From NCBI GenBank assembly GCA_035497735.1, contig DATJCX010000016.1, forward strand, positions 16,627 through 80,626: a DNA stretch of 64,000 nucleotides, in the 5' to 3' direction. Within the stretch, counting starts at the first letter, position 1; each line of letters starts with the position of its first letter. The DNA comes from Brumimicrobium sp035497735. GTDB lineage: Bacteria; Bacteroidota; Bacteroidia; Flavobacteriales_D; Crocinitomicaceae. The notes beneath the pieces were generated by a model. The model was not told where the DNA came from. It searched no databases and saw nothing but the letters and a program-made list of their open reading frames with translations. Shown here in pieces: positions 36,198 to 44,055 of the stretch. The position numbers and the translations under genes are program-made.

Positions 36198-36205
36198 CAA
36201 ATGTA
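36198..36205 (-). promoter_or_regulatory. Putative -7 box (TACATTTG) for the S41 gene
   Basis: Exact TAnnTTTG match on the minus strand; transcription would begin near 36191, 15 nt before the ATG at 36176. It sits between rnpA and the protease. Confidence 0.5.
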
Positions 36206-36220
36206 ATGATAATAATATTT

Positions 36221-36601
36221 TTACTTCGTATTCTCTACTAAACGCATAAAAAGGGTTTCTATTTTATGCATGATCGTTTGAAATGATTCTTCCTCTTTCC
36301 CTGTGTATATCAAAAAGAGTGCAAACTTTTGATTTCGTTCAGAAAAAGCTGATTCTAGTAGGTGTTTATTTTTTCTAACAGCTTCTCTTGTCAATCGTTT
36401 GATTCTATTTCTATCGACTGCTTTTTTGAAATTTCTTTTAGGCGCAGAAATAACCACTTGAAAGGAAGTTGCTGAATTTAATTCAGCAGGTAGATAATGA
36501 AGAAAATAGGGATATGCTTTGACATGCTTGCCTTTCTCAAAGATTTCAGCAATCAATTTCTTACTGCATAGTTTGTATTCTTTCCCGAATTTTTCGTTCA
36601 T
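36221..36601 (-). CDS. rnpA: Ribonuclease P protein component
   Basis: A 126-aa basic protein that binds the RNase P RNA and helps it remove tRNA 5' leaders. The RNR signature is clear in KKAVDRNRIKRLTREAVRKN (about residues 60-79), preceded by FQVVISAPKRNFK and the N-terminal EYKLCSKKLIAEIFEKGKHV. Length is normal. It starts 23 bp after the thioredoxin-like gene and is followed by the S41 protease, a neighbourhood that I recall as common in Flavobacteriales. rpmH and the chromosomal origin, often beside rnpA in other phyla, are not present here. Confidence 0.95.
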   Translation of the reverse strand: MNEKFGKEYKLCSKKLIAEIFEKGKHVKAYPYFLHYLPAELNSATSFQVVISAPKRNFKKAVDRNRIKRLTREAVRKNKHLLESAFSERNQKFALFLIYTGKEEESFQTIMHKIETLFMRLVENTK

Positions 36602-36624
36602 TCTTATCAGTTTTCTTTTAAATG

Positions 36625-36933
36625 CTATTGCGGACTTGCTACAAATTGTTGAATAACTTTAATCATTTCTGTACGCGTTTGTACGCCAGCCACACGCCAT
36701 TCTATTTCTCCATTGACAAATAAAATGTATGTAGGAACGGAAGTTACCTTATATTTCTGAACTATTGCAGGTAGTTTATCAGCATTTATCTTTTGAATAT
36801 GCAGTAGACTCCCAAAATGCTCTTGAATTCCATCTAATATAGGGTCCATAGTTTGACATGGACTACACCAATCCGTATAAAAATCCAACAGTATTGGCTT
36901 CTCTTCTCCTAAAATTTGCTGTAACTTTTCCAT
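36625..36933 (-). CDS. Thioredoxin-like protein
   Basis: A small thioredoxin-fold protein of 102 aa, counted from the ATG at 36933. The active site is TDWCSPCQTMDPIL (CxxC: Cys-Ser-Pro-Cys) instead of the classical WCGPC; TSVPTYILFVNGEIEWRVAG supplies the cis-Pro and the last strands. There is no signal peptide, so it acts in the cytosol in thiol-disulfide exchange. The start at 36933 is preferred over the longer frame because the first codon of that frame lies inside a perfect -7 box. With that box the predicted transcription start coincides with the ATG, suggesting a leaderless mRNA. It precedes rnpA by 23 bp. Confidence 0.9.
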   Translation of the reverse strand: MEKLQQILGEEKPILLDFYTDWCSPCQTMDPILDGIQEHFGSLLHIQKINADKLPAIVQKYKVTSVPTYILFVNGEIEWRVAGVQTRTEMIKVIQQFVASPQ

Positions 36934-36939
36934 GATGTA

Positions 36940-36947
36940 CAAAGATA
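36940..36947 (-). promoter_or_regulatory. -7 box (TATCTTTG) directly abutting a start codon
   Basis: The last base of TATCTTTG is 36940; the usual distance puts transcription start at or within a base or two of 36933, the A of ATG. The same box occurs upstream of recA, bcp and rbfA in this window. Confidence 0.55.
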
Positions 36948-37035
36948 GTGCGAAGTAGAAGAAGAATAGAAAATAAAAGGACTAATTTTCACCTGCTTCT
37001 TATCTATTCTGACTAGTTTTCAAGGAATTTAAAGA

Positions 37036-37863
37036 CTAACAGCCTATTTCACCATAATTCATTTGCCATGAACCAAAATGATTTGGCAAAGAAGCTGGAA
37101 TCAATCTTTTCACTTTTGGTTGATCGAAATGCAACCATTTCTTAACTGTAGGAAGTAAAAGATAGCCTAATTCAACACTTATGATTGCCACACCTGCACC
37201 GCCAACAATATCACTCAACCAATGACGGTTGTTGATTACTCGAAAGATAGCAGTTGCTGTGGCCAAGGCATAGCCCGCCACTCCTATCCATGGCTTCGTG
37301 TCTTTATATTCTTTATACAAGATGTGTGCGCCAAAAAAAACGGTCGCCGTATGTCCCGAAGGAAAGGAATTACGTGATGAATTATCTGGTCGTAAAATTT
37401 TTGTGCTGTACTTAACGCCATTGACAATTCCTGCCATAAATAGTGCAGATGAAGCAGTGATCAAGGTTTTATCAAGCAACTTGTGACGACCTTTTATGCC
37501 GAAAACTTCTAAACCAAAAACACTGACCATTGGCGCATATTGAAACCAGTCATCGATGTGATACTTTCGATGAAAATTCGATAATACCATTTCTCTAACT
37601 TCTAAATCTGTATTTTTAAATGTTGGGATGACATTGATAGCGGCTCCATAAACCAAAAAAGTTGAAGGAAGAATAAAGTTTCTCCATTTTCGGTGATTGT
37701 ATGTGTCTTTTGAACGATGACCACCAAAAGTTAAATCATTTGCAACAAGAGACGATTGAAACTTTAAAGACTTTTGATTTTTAATAACGCAATTGAAAGT
37801 TAACTGACAGTTTAGACTTCCAATAAAGAATAACAAAAGAATAAGTAATACCAACAGCTTCAT
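37036..37863 (-). CDS. PAP2-superfamily membrane phosphatase
   Basis: A 275-aa exported or membrane protein. The N-terminal hydrophobic segment (MKLLVLLILLLFFIGSLN) is a signal peptide or anchor. The phosphatase motifs are all present: KILRPDNSSRNSF (C1, Lys and Arg-Pro), PSGHTATVFFG (C2, with the His acid) and RVINNRHWLSDIVGG (C3, nucleophile His and its Asp). Hydrophobic helices in the core fit a PAP2 enzyme that removes phosphate from lipid substrates such as undecaprenyl pyrophosphate or phosphatidate, facing the periplasm. It has its own -7 box 21 bp upstream and no partner genes on the strand. Confidence 0.92.
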   Translation of the reverse strand: MKLLVLLILLLFFIGSLNCQLTFNCVIKNQKSLKFQSSLVANDLTFGGHRSKDTYNHRKWRNFILPSTFLVYGAAINVIPTFKNTDLEVREMVLSNFHRKYHIDDWFQYAPMVSVFGLEVFGIKGRHKLLDKTLITASSALFMAGIVNGVKYSTKILRPDNSSRNSFPSGHTATVFFGAHILYKEYKDTKPWIGVAGYALATATAIFRVINNRHWLSDIVGGAGVAIISVELGYLLLPTVKKWLHFDQPKVKRLIPASLPNHFGSWQMNYGEIGC

Positions 37864-37883
37864 TTATAGCAATATTTTAGGCG

Positions 37884-37891
37884 CAAAACTA
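37884..37891 (-). promoter_or_regulatory. Putative -7 box (TAGTTTTG) for the PAP2 gene
   Basis: Exact TAnnTTTG match on the minus strand, with transcription expected near 37877, 14 nt before the ATG at 37863. Confidence 0.45.
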
Positions 37892-37963
37892 TAATTAATT
37901 TAGAAACACATTGATTGTTTTTCTAAATAATTAAGAAATTGCCACTTCTCGGTAATCTAGTTC

Positions 37964-38734
37964 TCATTGGTCCTTTAAAAAGGGTAGTAGTTTTCGAACT
38001 TCTTTTAGTGTCTCGACTTCAATTTCGTCGTTGATAATCATCTCGTCATAACTAACATGATTTTCAATTAAACCTGCCGGGGAAACAATCATCGAGTCGC
38101 CTGAATAAAGCAAACCTTTTGCACCTTCTCCAACGCGGTTAACACCGATTACATAGCATTGATTTTCTATAGCTCTGGCTTGAAGTAAAGTTCGCCAATG
38201 TAAGCTACGCTTTTCAGGCCAATTGGCTACATTTATCATTAAATCGTAGGCATATTGACCGTTTTTTACATTATTTCTTTGAATTTCAGGGAAACGTAAG
38301 TCATAGCAAACTTGCAAAAGGATGTTCCAACCTTTGTATTCAACAATCACTTGTTCGTTGCCCGCATGATAGTGCTGTTCTTCTTTTGAGAAAGTAAAAA
38401 GTTTGCGCTTATTATACGTTTTCACTTCCCCATTTGGCAGGACAAATACAAAGCGATTTTGATAGTAATCACCTTCTTTTATAATCAAGGAGGCAGCAAT
38501 AGCACTATCGTATTTCTTGGCTTTTTCTTTCAGCCAGTTTATGCTTTCACCATCCATAGATTCCGCCATAGATGCAGGATTCATACTAAAACCCGTTTGA
38601 AACATTTCAGGAAAAATGATGATATCTGTTGGCAACTGCACCGCCTTCAACAATTCATCGAAGTGAGCTAAATTAGCTTCTTTATCTTCCCATATTTGAT
38701 TACACTGAACCAAGCTTACTTTTAAATCTTTCAT
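37964..38734 (-). CDS. Carbon-nitrogen hydrolase, omega-amidase/Nit2-like
   Basis: A 256-aa nitrilase-superfamily enzyme. The Glu-Lys-Cys triad is Glu43 in IIFPEMFQTGF, Lys109 in YNKRKLFTFS and Cys143 in LLQVCYDLRFPE. The sequence around the triad (FPEMFQTGFSMN, HYHAGNE) is typical of YafV/omega-amidase proteins, which hydrolyse alpha-ketoglutaramate and alpha-ketosuccinamate, clearing toxic transamination products. No signal peptide; cytosolic. It lies downstream of the acyl-CoA carboxylase gene, but a strong terminator separates them and a TATTTTTG box gives it a separate start. The order of the two genes looks incidental. Confidence 0.92.
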   Translation of the reverse strand: MKDLKVSLVQCNQIWEDKEANLAHFDELLKAVQLPTDIIIFPEMFQTGFSMNPASMAESMDGESINWLKEKAKKYDSAIAASLIIKEGDYYQNRFVFVLPNGEVKTYNKRKLFTFSKEEQHYHAGNEQVIVEYKGWNILLQVCYDLRFPEIQRNNVKNGQYAYDLMINVANWPEKRSLHWRTLLQARAIENQCYVIGVNRVGEGAKGLLYSGDSMIVSPAGLIENHVSYDEMIINDEIEVETLKEVRKLLPFLKDQ

Positions 38735-38756
38735 AATTCTATGATTGCGGATACTT

Positions 38757-38764
38757 CAAAAATA
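38757..38764 (-). promoter_or_regulatory. Putative -7 box (TATTTTTG) for the nitrilase gene
   Basis: Exact TAnnTTTG match on the minus strand 22 bp before the ATG at 38734; it follows directly after the U-tract of the preceding terminator. Confidence 0.45.
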
Positions 38765-38776
38765 AACAAAAAAAAA

Positions 38777-38829
38777 GGATGTCTCAAAACTGAGGAACAA
38801 CATAATTATTCCCCACTTTTAAGACATCC
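38777..38829 (-). terminator. Long hairpin terminator after the acyl-CoA carboxylase gene
   Basis: On the minus strand GGATGTCT (38822-38829) pairs with AGACATCC (38777-38784). The stem extends inward (TTAAAAGTGGGGAA against TTCCTCAGTTTTGA) and is followed by TTTTTTTTTT. This is the strongest terminator in the window. Confidence 0.92.
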
Positions 38830-38853
38830 GATATCTTATCAAAAAAGATATTT

Positions 38854-40398
38854 TTACATTGGAATATTCCCGTGCTTTCTAGCTGGACCTTCTTCCTTTT
38901 TATTTTCTAATATCTTAAATGCATTTACAACTACGCTTCTCGTTTCTGACGGTAAAATCACATCGTCAATAAAACCATGTTTTGCTGCACGGTAAGGATT
39001 CGCAAACATTTCAGCGTATTCTGCTTCTTTTTCTAATAATTTAGCAGCTGGATCTTTAGCTTCACTGATTTCTCTCTTAAAGATAATTTCAGCTGCACCT
39101 TTCGCTCCCATTACAGCAATTTCTGCAGTTGGCCAAGCAAAGTTTAAGTCGGCACCAATGTTTTTAGAGTTCATTACGTCGAATGCCCCACCGTATGCTT
39201 TTCTTGTAATGATTGTCATTCTTGGAACAGTTGCTTCACTGAATGCATATAGCAATTTCGCTCCATGTGCAATAATTCCATTCCACTCTTGGTCGGTACC
39301 CGGTAAGAATCCAGGAACATCTTCAAACACCAATAAAGGAATATTGAACGCATCACAGAAACGAACAAAACGTGCTCCTTTTCGAGAAGCATCAATGTCT
39401 AAAACACCCGCCATTGACATCGGTTGATTCGCAATGACTCCAACACTTCTTCCTTCTACTCTCGCAAAACCAACAACGATATTTGTTGCGAAGTCTTTGT
39501 GCACTTCACGGAATGACTCGTCGTCAATCACACAGTCGATAACCGCACGCATATCATACGGTATATTGCTATTATCTGGGATAATATTTTCTATTTCCTC
39601 TAATTTCTTAGGATTAAATTCAAAGCTTTGCTTGGTAGGCGCTAGAGACTCATAACTTTGTGGTAAATAAGTCATTAAATCACGTACTTCTTTTAAAACC
39701 GTTACGTCATTTGGACTTGTAAAGTGGTTAACTCCCGACTTAGTAGCATGTGTTTTTGCACCTCCTAAGTCTTCAGAACTCACTTCCTCATGGGTTACCG
39801 TTTTCACTACGTTTGGTCCAGTAACGAACATATATGAAGTATCTTCCACCATATAAACGAAGTCCGTCAATGCAGGAGAATAAACAGCTCCTCCGGCACA
39901 AGGCCCCATGATTACACTAATTTGTGGAATAACACCCGATGCTTTTGTATTTCTATAAAAGATATCAGCATAACCAGCAAGAGAAACAACACCTTCTTGG
40001 ATACGTGCTCCTCCAGAGTCATTTAGTCCAATAATAGGTGTTTGTGTTTTTATCGCCAGATCCATCACTTTACAGATTTTTTCTGCATGCGTTTCAGAAA
40101 GAGAACCTCCTAAAACAGTAAAGTCTTGAGAAAAAACATAAACTGGTCGGCCATGAATCGTACCGTATCCAGTAACTACTCCATCTCCTGGAATTTGCAT
40201 TTCACCTAATCCGAAAGCCTTTGAGCGGTGTTGAACCAACATACCCATTTCTTGGAAAGAACCCTCATCTAATAAAAGTTCCAAACGCTCACGCGCCGTT
40301 AGTTTTCCTTTTTTATGTTGATTTTCAATACGTTTTTCACCTCCTCCAAGCTTTGCATCAGCTCTTTTTGCAATTAACTCTTTATTGAATTGATTCAT
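38854..40398 (-). CDS. Acyl-CoA carboxylase carboxyltransferase beta subunit
   Basis: A 514-aa subunit from the ATG at 40398 (a longer frame would place its start upstream of the promoter). It is the carboxyl-transfer component of propionyl-CoA or related carboxylases, moving CO2 from biotin to an acyl-CoA. Landmarks are GKLTARERLELLLDEGSFQE near the N-terminus, the oxyanion-type GLNDSGGARIQEG, GPCAGGAVYSPALTDF, and in the C-terminal crotonase-like half VFEDVPGFLPGTDQE, ARKAYGGAFDVM and FANPYRAAKHGFIDDV. The biotin carboxylase and biotin carrier subunits are not next to it here. Cytosolic. Propionyl- and methylmalonyl-type substrates are most likely. Confidence 0.93.
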   Translation of the reverse strand: MNQFNKELIAKRADAKLGGGEKRIENQHKKGKLTARERLELLLDEGSFQEMGMLVQHRSKAFGLGEMQIPGDGVVTGYGTIHGRPVYVFSQDFTVLGGSLSETHAEKICKVMDLAIKTQTPIIGLNDSGGARIQEGVVSLAGYADIFYRNTKASGVIPQISVIMGPCAGGAVYSPALTDFVYMVEDTSYMFVTGPNVVKTVTHEEVSSEDLGGAKTHATKSGVNHFTSPNDVTVLKEVRDLMTYLPQSYESLAPTKQSFEFNPKKLEEIENIIPDNSNIPYDMRAVIDCVIDDESFREVHKDFATNIVVGFARVEGRSVGVIANQPMSMAGVLDIDASRKGARFVRFCDAFNIPLLVFEDVPGFLPGTDQEWNGIIAHGAKLLYAFSEATVPRMTIITRKAYGGAFDVMNSKNIGADLNFAWPTAEIAVMGAKGAAEIIFKREISEAKDPAAKLLEKEAEYAEMFANPYRAAKHGFIDDVILPSETRSVVVNAFKILENKKEEGPARKHGNIPM

Positions 40399-40428
40399 GT
40401 TCTTCTTTATTAATTCTGAATTGAACGC

Positions 40429-40436
40429 TAAAGATA
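40429..40436 (-). promoter_or_regulatory. Near-consensus -7 box (TATCTTTA) for the carboxylase gene
   Basis: One mismatch from TAnnTTTG, 30 bp upstream of the ATG at 40398, consistent with the chosen start. Confidence 0.35.
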
Positions 40437-40539
40437 ATAAAAGCAATTTAGTTATGAAGAAATTAACTTCATGGAAATTTTATTCGGTGGAAAACAAGGG
40501 TAAATGATCGGATAAAACTTGAATCGCTACCATCAGGTA

Positions 40540-40908
40540 TTATCCTGGCATCACTTTTACTTTGGATTTATCCTTTGCATCGTATTGAACAGGAATTACA
40601 TTTCCATTGCTGAATTTTGTCAATCCAGCCGTTGGTACAATCGTCATAATCTGCGCTGGCCAGGTATTTCCCTTTCCATCATTTACAGAAAGTTTTACTG
40701 ACACTTGAACGGTATCGCCTGATGCTTGGGGAATTTGTTGAGAGGACAAGATCGTTGCCGTACCAAACCGCGTACTTGAAGCAGTAGATTTACTAGCTCC
40801 TGGATTCACTGCATTAACGGTTTTACTTACTTTTTGCATTGTTTTCCCTACTCCTTTTTGCATAGGATTTTTAGAAAGCCAGCTAAGAATTCTTTGTATT
40901 AAGTTCAT
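40540..40908 (-). CDS. Hypothetical protein, 122 aa
   Basis: I do not recognise a named family. The N-terminal 45 residues are basic and helix-like without a signal peptide (MNLIQRILSWLSKNPMQKG), and Ser/Thr/Ala/Gly-rich up to about residue 55. Residues 60-122 form a beta-rich module: VQVSVKLSVNDGKGNTWPAQ, IMTIVPTAGLTKFSNGN and VIPVQYDAKDKSKVKV. The last part resembles small domains in which a (I/V)PVxxDxxDxSKV strand closes a barrel, as in actinobacterial short-chain secreted or membrane-linked proteins, but that is only a resemblance. It may be cytosolic or interact with a membrane through the N-terminal helix. Isolated between two genes on the same strand. Confidence 0.7.
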   Translation of the reverse strand: MNLIQRILSWLSKNPMQKGVGKTMQKVSKTVNAVNPGASKSTASSTRFGTATILSSQQIPQASGDTVQVSVKLSVNDGKGNTWPAQIMTIVPTAGLTKFSNGNVIPVQYDAKDKSKVKVMPG

Positions 40909-40979
40909 AATATCAGTATTGATTGAAATACATAGATAATGAAAATTAGAATATTATCAGCAAATAAATTTAATTTCTC

Positions 40980-42221
40980 TTATAACTCAAGTAGTTCTTC
41001 TACGAATCTTGTAATTTCCTTCGTGTGTTTTTCATAGAGTTCTCCAGTTCCCGGTCCTGAAAACCCTGTTTCAACTCTTACAATCTCTCCTTTTTTATTA
41101 ATAAACAAGGCTGTTGGGAAAGCACTTATTTTATTCAACATAGAGAAATCCTCCGCTATTTTATTGCTTTTTAAATCACCGCCAATAAGGATGGGATAAG
41201 GAAGTTCACGACTTTTCACCATTCTTTCTACGCGAGCTACTTGATCTTCGAATTCCGTTGGTCTTTCGTAGGCAACTCCAATAATTTCCAAACCTTGACT
41301 TTGATACTTTTCGTAAAGTTCCTTAAAGTAATCTCCCTCATCTAGACAATTTGGACACCATGTACCCAAAATTTGTATGATAACTGTCTTTCCTTCTAAT
41401 GATGGATTGGGATAAGTAAAACTCTCACCTTGAAGCGTCTTTAGATTTAGCTGAATTTCGTTATGAACTAAAAAAGTTCGCTTATCAGAATCTTCCAATT
41501 GAAAATCATCATTTTTAACAGAAAACCATTCTATTTCACCCGTATTTCTACTGATATACTTCCCAAACAAGGTATCATTCTTTAATTCTGCAAGATATAA
41601 GGCCGCATAGGAACCGTCAAAACTTGACAACTTAAACACATTGTTTTCAAAAGTTCCTTCTAAAAATCGTGCGTCACCAGAAGGCTTTAAGAATGTTCCT
41701 TTAATTACTTTTCCTTCTTGACGGAATTGACCAACTGATGGATATTGCCTATCTGTATTCGGTCGGAAATAAGTTTCCCAATTCCCTGAAAAATCATAAT
41801 CTAATTCTCCACTCCCTTGGCGAACTTCTTCTTTCCCTATATACTTTCCGTGAAAAGGATACTGTAAGTCAGAACCAATATCTGGATGAATGTAATAGCC
41901 ATTCAATTCATTTTCTTCGTTCTTTTTAAACTTGATGTAGGTTGGATAATCTTGAAAAGACAATAATGTACTATCCCCTTCAAAGTTTAACTCCTGCATT
42001 TTTATCTTTTCATCACTGTTGAAGATAATAAGGTTTTGTTGTTCATCGACATGAAAAATAAATGGAACATCATAGCCTTGCATTACTAAGTTTCCTTGCC
42101 AATATCCATTCTCCAAAATGGTAGGTTTTTCTGCATTTTCAAGCACTTCTTCTGATGAACAAGAAGCCAAAGCATTCATTAATATAAAGAAAGCGAAGTA
42201 TTTAAAAGTTTTCAAAATCAT
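40980..42221 (-). CDS. TlpA-like thiol-disulfide lipoprotein
   Basis: The ATG at 42221 is preferred; it yields 413 aa starting MILKTFKYFAFFILMNALAS with a lipobox cysteine (LASC), so the mature protein is lipid-anchored. Residues about 25-245 are a beta-rich DUF4369-like module common in Bacteroidota TlpA proteins (VMQGYDVPFIFHVDE and similar strands). Residues about 255-413 are a TlpA/AhpC-TSA thioredoxin fold with ILGTWCPNCLDEGDYF (CxxC) and the cis-Pro region AFPTALFINKKG. It probably reduces disulfides in the periplasm, for example in cytochrome maturation or oxidative stress, though the partner is unknown. Adjacent genes show no link. Confidence 0.88.
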   Translation of the reverse strand: MILKTFKYFAFFILMNALASCSSEEVLENAEKPTILENGYWQGNLVMQGYDVPFIFHVDEQQNLIIFNSDEKIKMQELNFEGDSTLLSFQDYPTYIKFKKNEENELNGYYIHPDIGSDLQYPFHGKYIGKEEVRQGSGELDYDFSGNWETYFRPNTDRQYPSVGQFRQEGKVIKGTFLKPSGDARFLEGTFENNVFKLSSFDGSYAALYLAELKNDTLFGKYISRNTGEIEWFSVKNDDFQLEDSDKRTFLVHNEIQLNLKTLQGESFTYPNPSLEGKTVIIQILGTWCPNCLDEGDYFKELYEKYQSQGLEIIGVAYERPTEFEDQVARVERMVKSRELPYPILIGGDLKSNKIAEDFSMLNKISAFPTALFINKKGEIVRVETGFSGPGTGELYEKHTKEITRFVEELLEL

Positions 42222-42401
42222 CGATGTTTTAATTCCTACAATGTGTTTATAACAATGAGTATCACGCAAAAGTTTAATTTCCCAAGATAAACATGCCTCT
42301 AAATTACAAACTTTATTCCTTTCTCCTAAAGCTTAAGCTTAATTTTCGTCCAAGTGTGCAACCTTTTAATTATCATTGTAGTCTATAAGTTGAGATGTAA
42401 A

Positions 42402-42938
42402 ATGACTGATGAAACTCTTGTAAAGGAATGTCTTTCTGGGAATGCAATTAAACAGCGTGAGTTGTTTGAACGTTTCTCGCCCCTAATGATGGGGGTTGCA
42501 ATGCGTTACATGAAAGATGTAGAGCAAGCAGAAGATGTGCTTCAAGAAGGTTTTATCAAAGTCTTTAATAATTTACATCGATTTGAGAATAAAGGTTCTT
42601 TGGAAGGATGGATTAGGAGAATTATTGTAAACACAGCTTTAGATCAGATTCGTAAAAATAAAAAATATCGAAGCGATGTTGAATTAGAAGATTCCTCTTT
42701 GTTGGTTGCACAAAATGACAATGTCGAAAGTCAACTACAAGCAGAAGTTTTGCTAAAAATAGTTCAAGAGTTACCCGATGGCTACAGAATGGTATTCAAC
42801 ATGTATGCAATTGAAGGGTATAGTCACAAAGAAATTGCTGAACAGTTAGAAATATCTGAAAGCACTTCAAAATCCCAATATTCCAGAGCCAAAGCATTTT
42901 TAAGAGATTTATTAGAGAAATATAACATTGAAAGGTAA
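42402..42938 (+). CDS. ECF-type RNA polymerase sigma factor
   Basis: A 178-aa sigma factor from the ATG at 42402 (MTDETLVKECLSG); a longer frame begins at 42354 but adds a hydrophobic, non-family N-terminus. Region 2 lies at about 15-90: FERFSPLMMGVAMRYMKD, AEDVLQEGFIKVFNN and GWIRRIIVNTALDQIRKN for -10 binding. Region 4 is at about 125-175: LPDGYRMVFNMYAIEGYSH, then KEIAEQLEISESTSKSQ as the -35 helix-turn-helix. Its final codons overlap the next gene, a membrane protein with an anti-sigma-like N-terminus, and the two are probably translated together. This pairing suggests release of the sigma factor on an envelope signal. Confidence 0.92.
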   Translation: MTDETLVKECLSGNAIKQRELFERFSPLMMGVAMRYMKDVEQAEDVLQEGFIKVFNNLHRFENKGSLEGWIRRIIVNTALDQIRKNKKYRSDVELEDSSLLVAQNDNVESQLQAEVLLKIVQELPDGYRMVFNMYAIEGYSHKEIAEQLEISESTSKSQYSRAKAFLRDLLEKYNIER

Positions 42939-44010
42939 AGACGAAATAGAACAATTGTTCCAAAAGGAATTGGGGAATTACCAAGCAAAGGTAAGGCCTG
43001 ATTTATGGAATGGTATTCAAGCTGGTATCACAACTGGTGCGACTGGTGTTGCTACGACGATGAGTCTGGCAGCTAAAGTTGCTATTGGTCTTGGTACTGT
43101 TGCTGCGATTACCATAGGAACGGTTCTATTTACGAATAACAACACAACAAGTGTTGAAAAACCTTTGCCGCAAGAAGTGGTTTCTGATTCAGAAAGAATC
43201 AACAATACAGTTGAAAAAACACCGCTTTCTACTCATGAAAACATCGAATTGAAAAATGATAATCCGTCGGAAGTAGTGAGAAACATAACTGAAAATCAAG
43301 CAATTGAAAGAATTTCAAGTGCGGATGTAGCAGAAAGAAACGAGGGTCAGACTTCTTCTTCGACTTCAAATACAAGCGAACCAATAAATACGAGTCCGCA
43401 AGAGGTAGTAAGTCAATTAATGCCTATCGTTATGCAACCACAAGTTGAAAAAACAGCAAAGCCTATTGTTACAATAGAGCAAGAAGCTAAGGTTGACTTA
43501 TCAAAAATTGAAATACAAGTAAATAAGACAAACAATCAAAGTGTTTCTTTCTCTGCTTTAAACATCCCTTCGGGCGCAGAAGTTATTTGGAATTTTGGTG
43601 ATGGTACATTTGAGGAATCGTTTGCTCCACAACATTTCTATTATGTATCAGGAGAATATAAGGTTACACTAGACGTTCGACTAGAAGACCAGCATATTGC
43701 GAAGTCAACAATGGTTGATGTTAGAGTTCAAGGAGAAATAGGTGAATTACCAAATATTTTCACGCCAAATGGTGATGGAAGAAACGATGAGTTTTTTATT
43801 GAAACAAAATACTTAAAGAACTTCAAATTAACTGTCATGGACAACCATCAAAATGTTGTTTATGAAACAAGTAATCCAGATTTTAGATGGAATGGAATCG
43901 ATAGATTTGGCAATCCAGTAAAAGATGGAAGGTATGTTTATGTAATTGTTGCTGAGGATGAAGCAGGAAATGCAATTAACAAATACCAAGAATTAATTAT
44001 CAGTAGATAG
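42928..44010 (+). CDS. Anti-sigma-like membrane protein with PKD and gliding-motility C-terminal domain
   Basis: A 360-aa protein whose start is a TTG at 42928 overlapping the sigma gene's stop by 11 bp. Residues 1-45 (IEQLFQKELGNYQAKVRPDL, then W-N-G-I) are cytosolic and resemble the N-terminus of Bacteroidota anti-sigma partners. One membrane helix follows at about 47-70 (AAKVAIGLGTVAAITIG). A 120-residue Ser/Thr/Glu-rich linker leads to a PKD domain at about 200-270 (VIWNFGDGTFEESF) and then a gliding-motility-associated (CHU_C) domain from about 275 (LPNIFTPNGDGRNDEFF, GRYVYVIV). There is no signal peptide, so the CTD should sit in the periplasm tethered to the inner membrane. That differs from normal T9SS cargo and suggests it is a sensor. 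Confidence 0.88.
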   Translation: MKGKDEIEQLFQKELGNYQAKVRPDLWNGIQAGITTGATGVATTMSLAAKVAIGLGTVAAITIGTVLFTNNNTTSVEKPLPQEVVSDSERINNTVEKTPLSTHENIELKNDNPSEVVRNITENQAIERISSADVAERNEGQTSSSTSNTSEPINTSPQEVVSQLMPIVMQPQVEKTAKPIVTIEQEAKVDLSKIEIQVNKTNNQSVSFSALNIPSGAEVIWNFGDGTFEESFAPQHFYYVSGEYKVTLDVRLEDQHIAKSTMVDVRVQGEIGELPNIFTPNGDGRNDEFFIETKYLKNFKLTVMDNHQNVVYETSNPDFRWNGIDRFGNPVKDGRYVYVIVAEDEAGNAINKYQELIISR

Positions 44011-44015
44011 ACTCT

Positions 44016-44038
44016 TTTTAGTACTTCCTTTACTAAAA
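44016..44038 (+). terminator. Weak A/T hairpin after the sigma/anti-sigma pair
   Basis: TTTTAGTA (44016-44023) pairs with TACTAAAA (44031-44038). The stem is all A/T plus one G-C pair and no U-tract follows, so termination may be partial. Confidence 0.35.
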
Positions 44039-44055
44039 TTTAGAATGTTACTATT

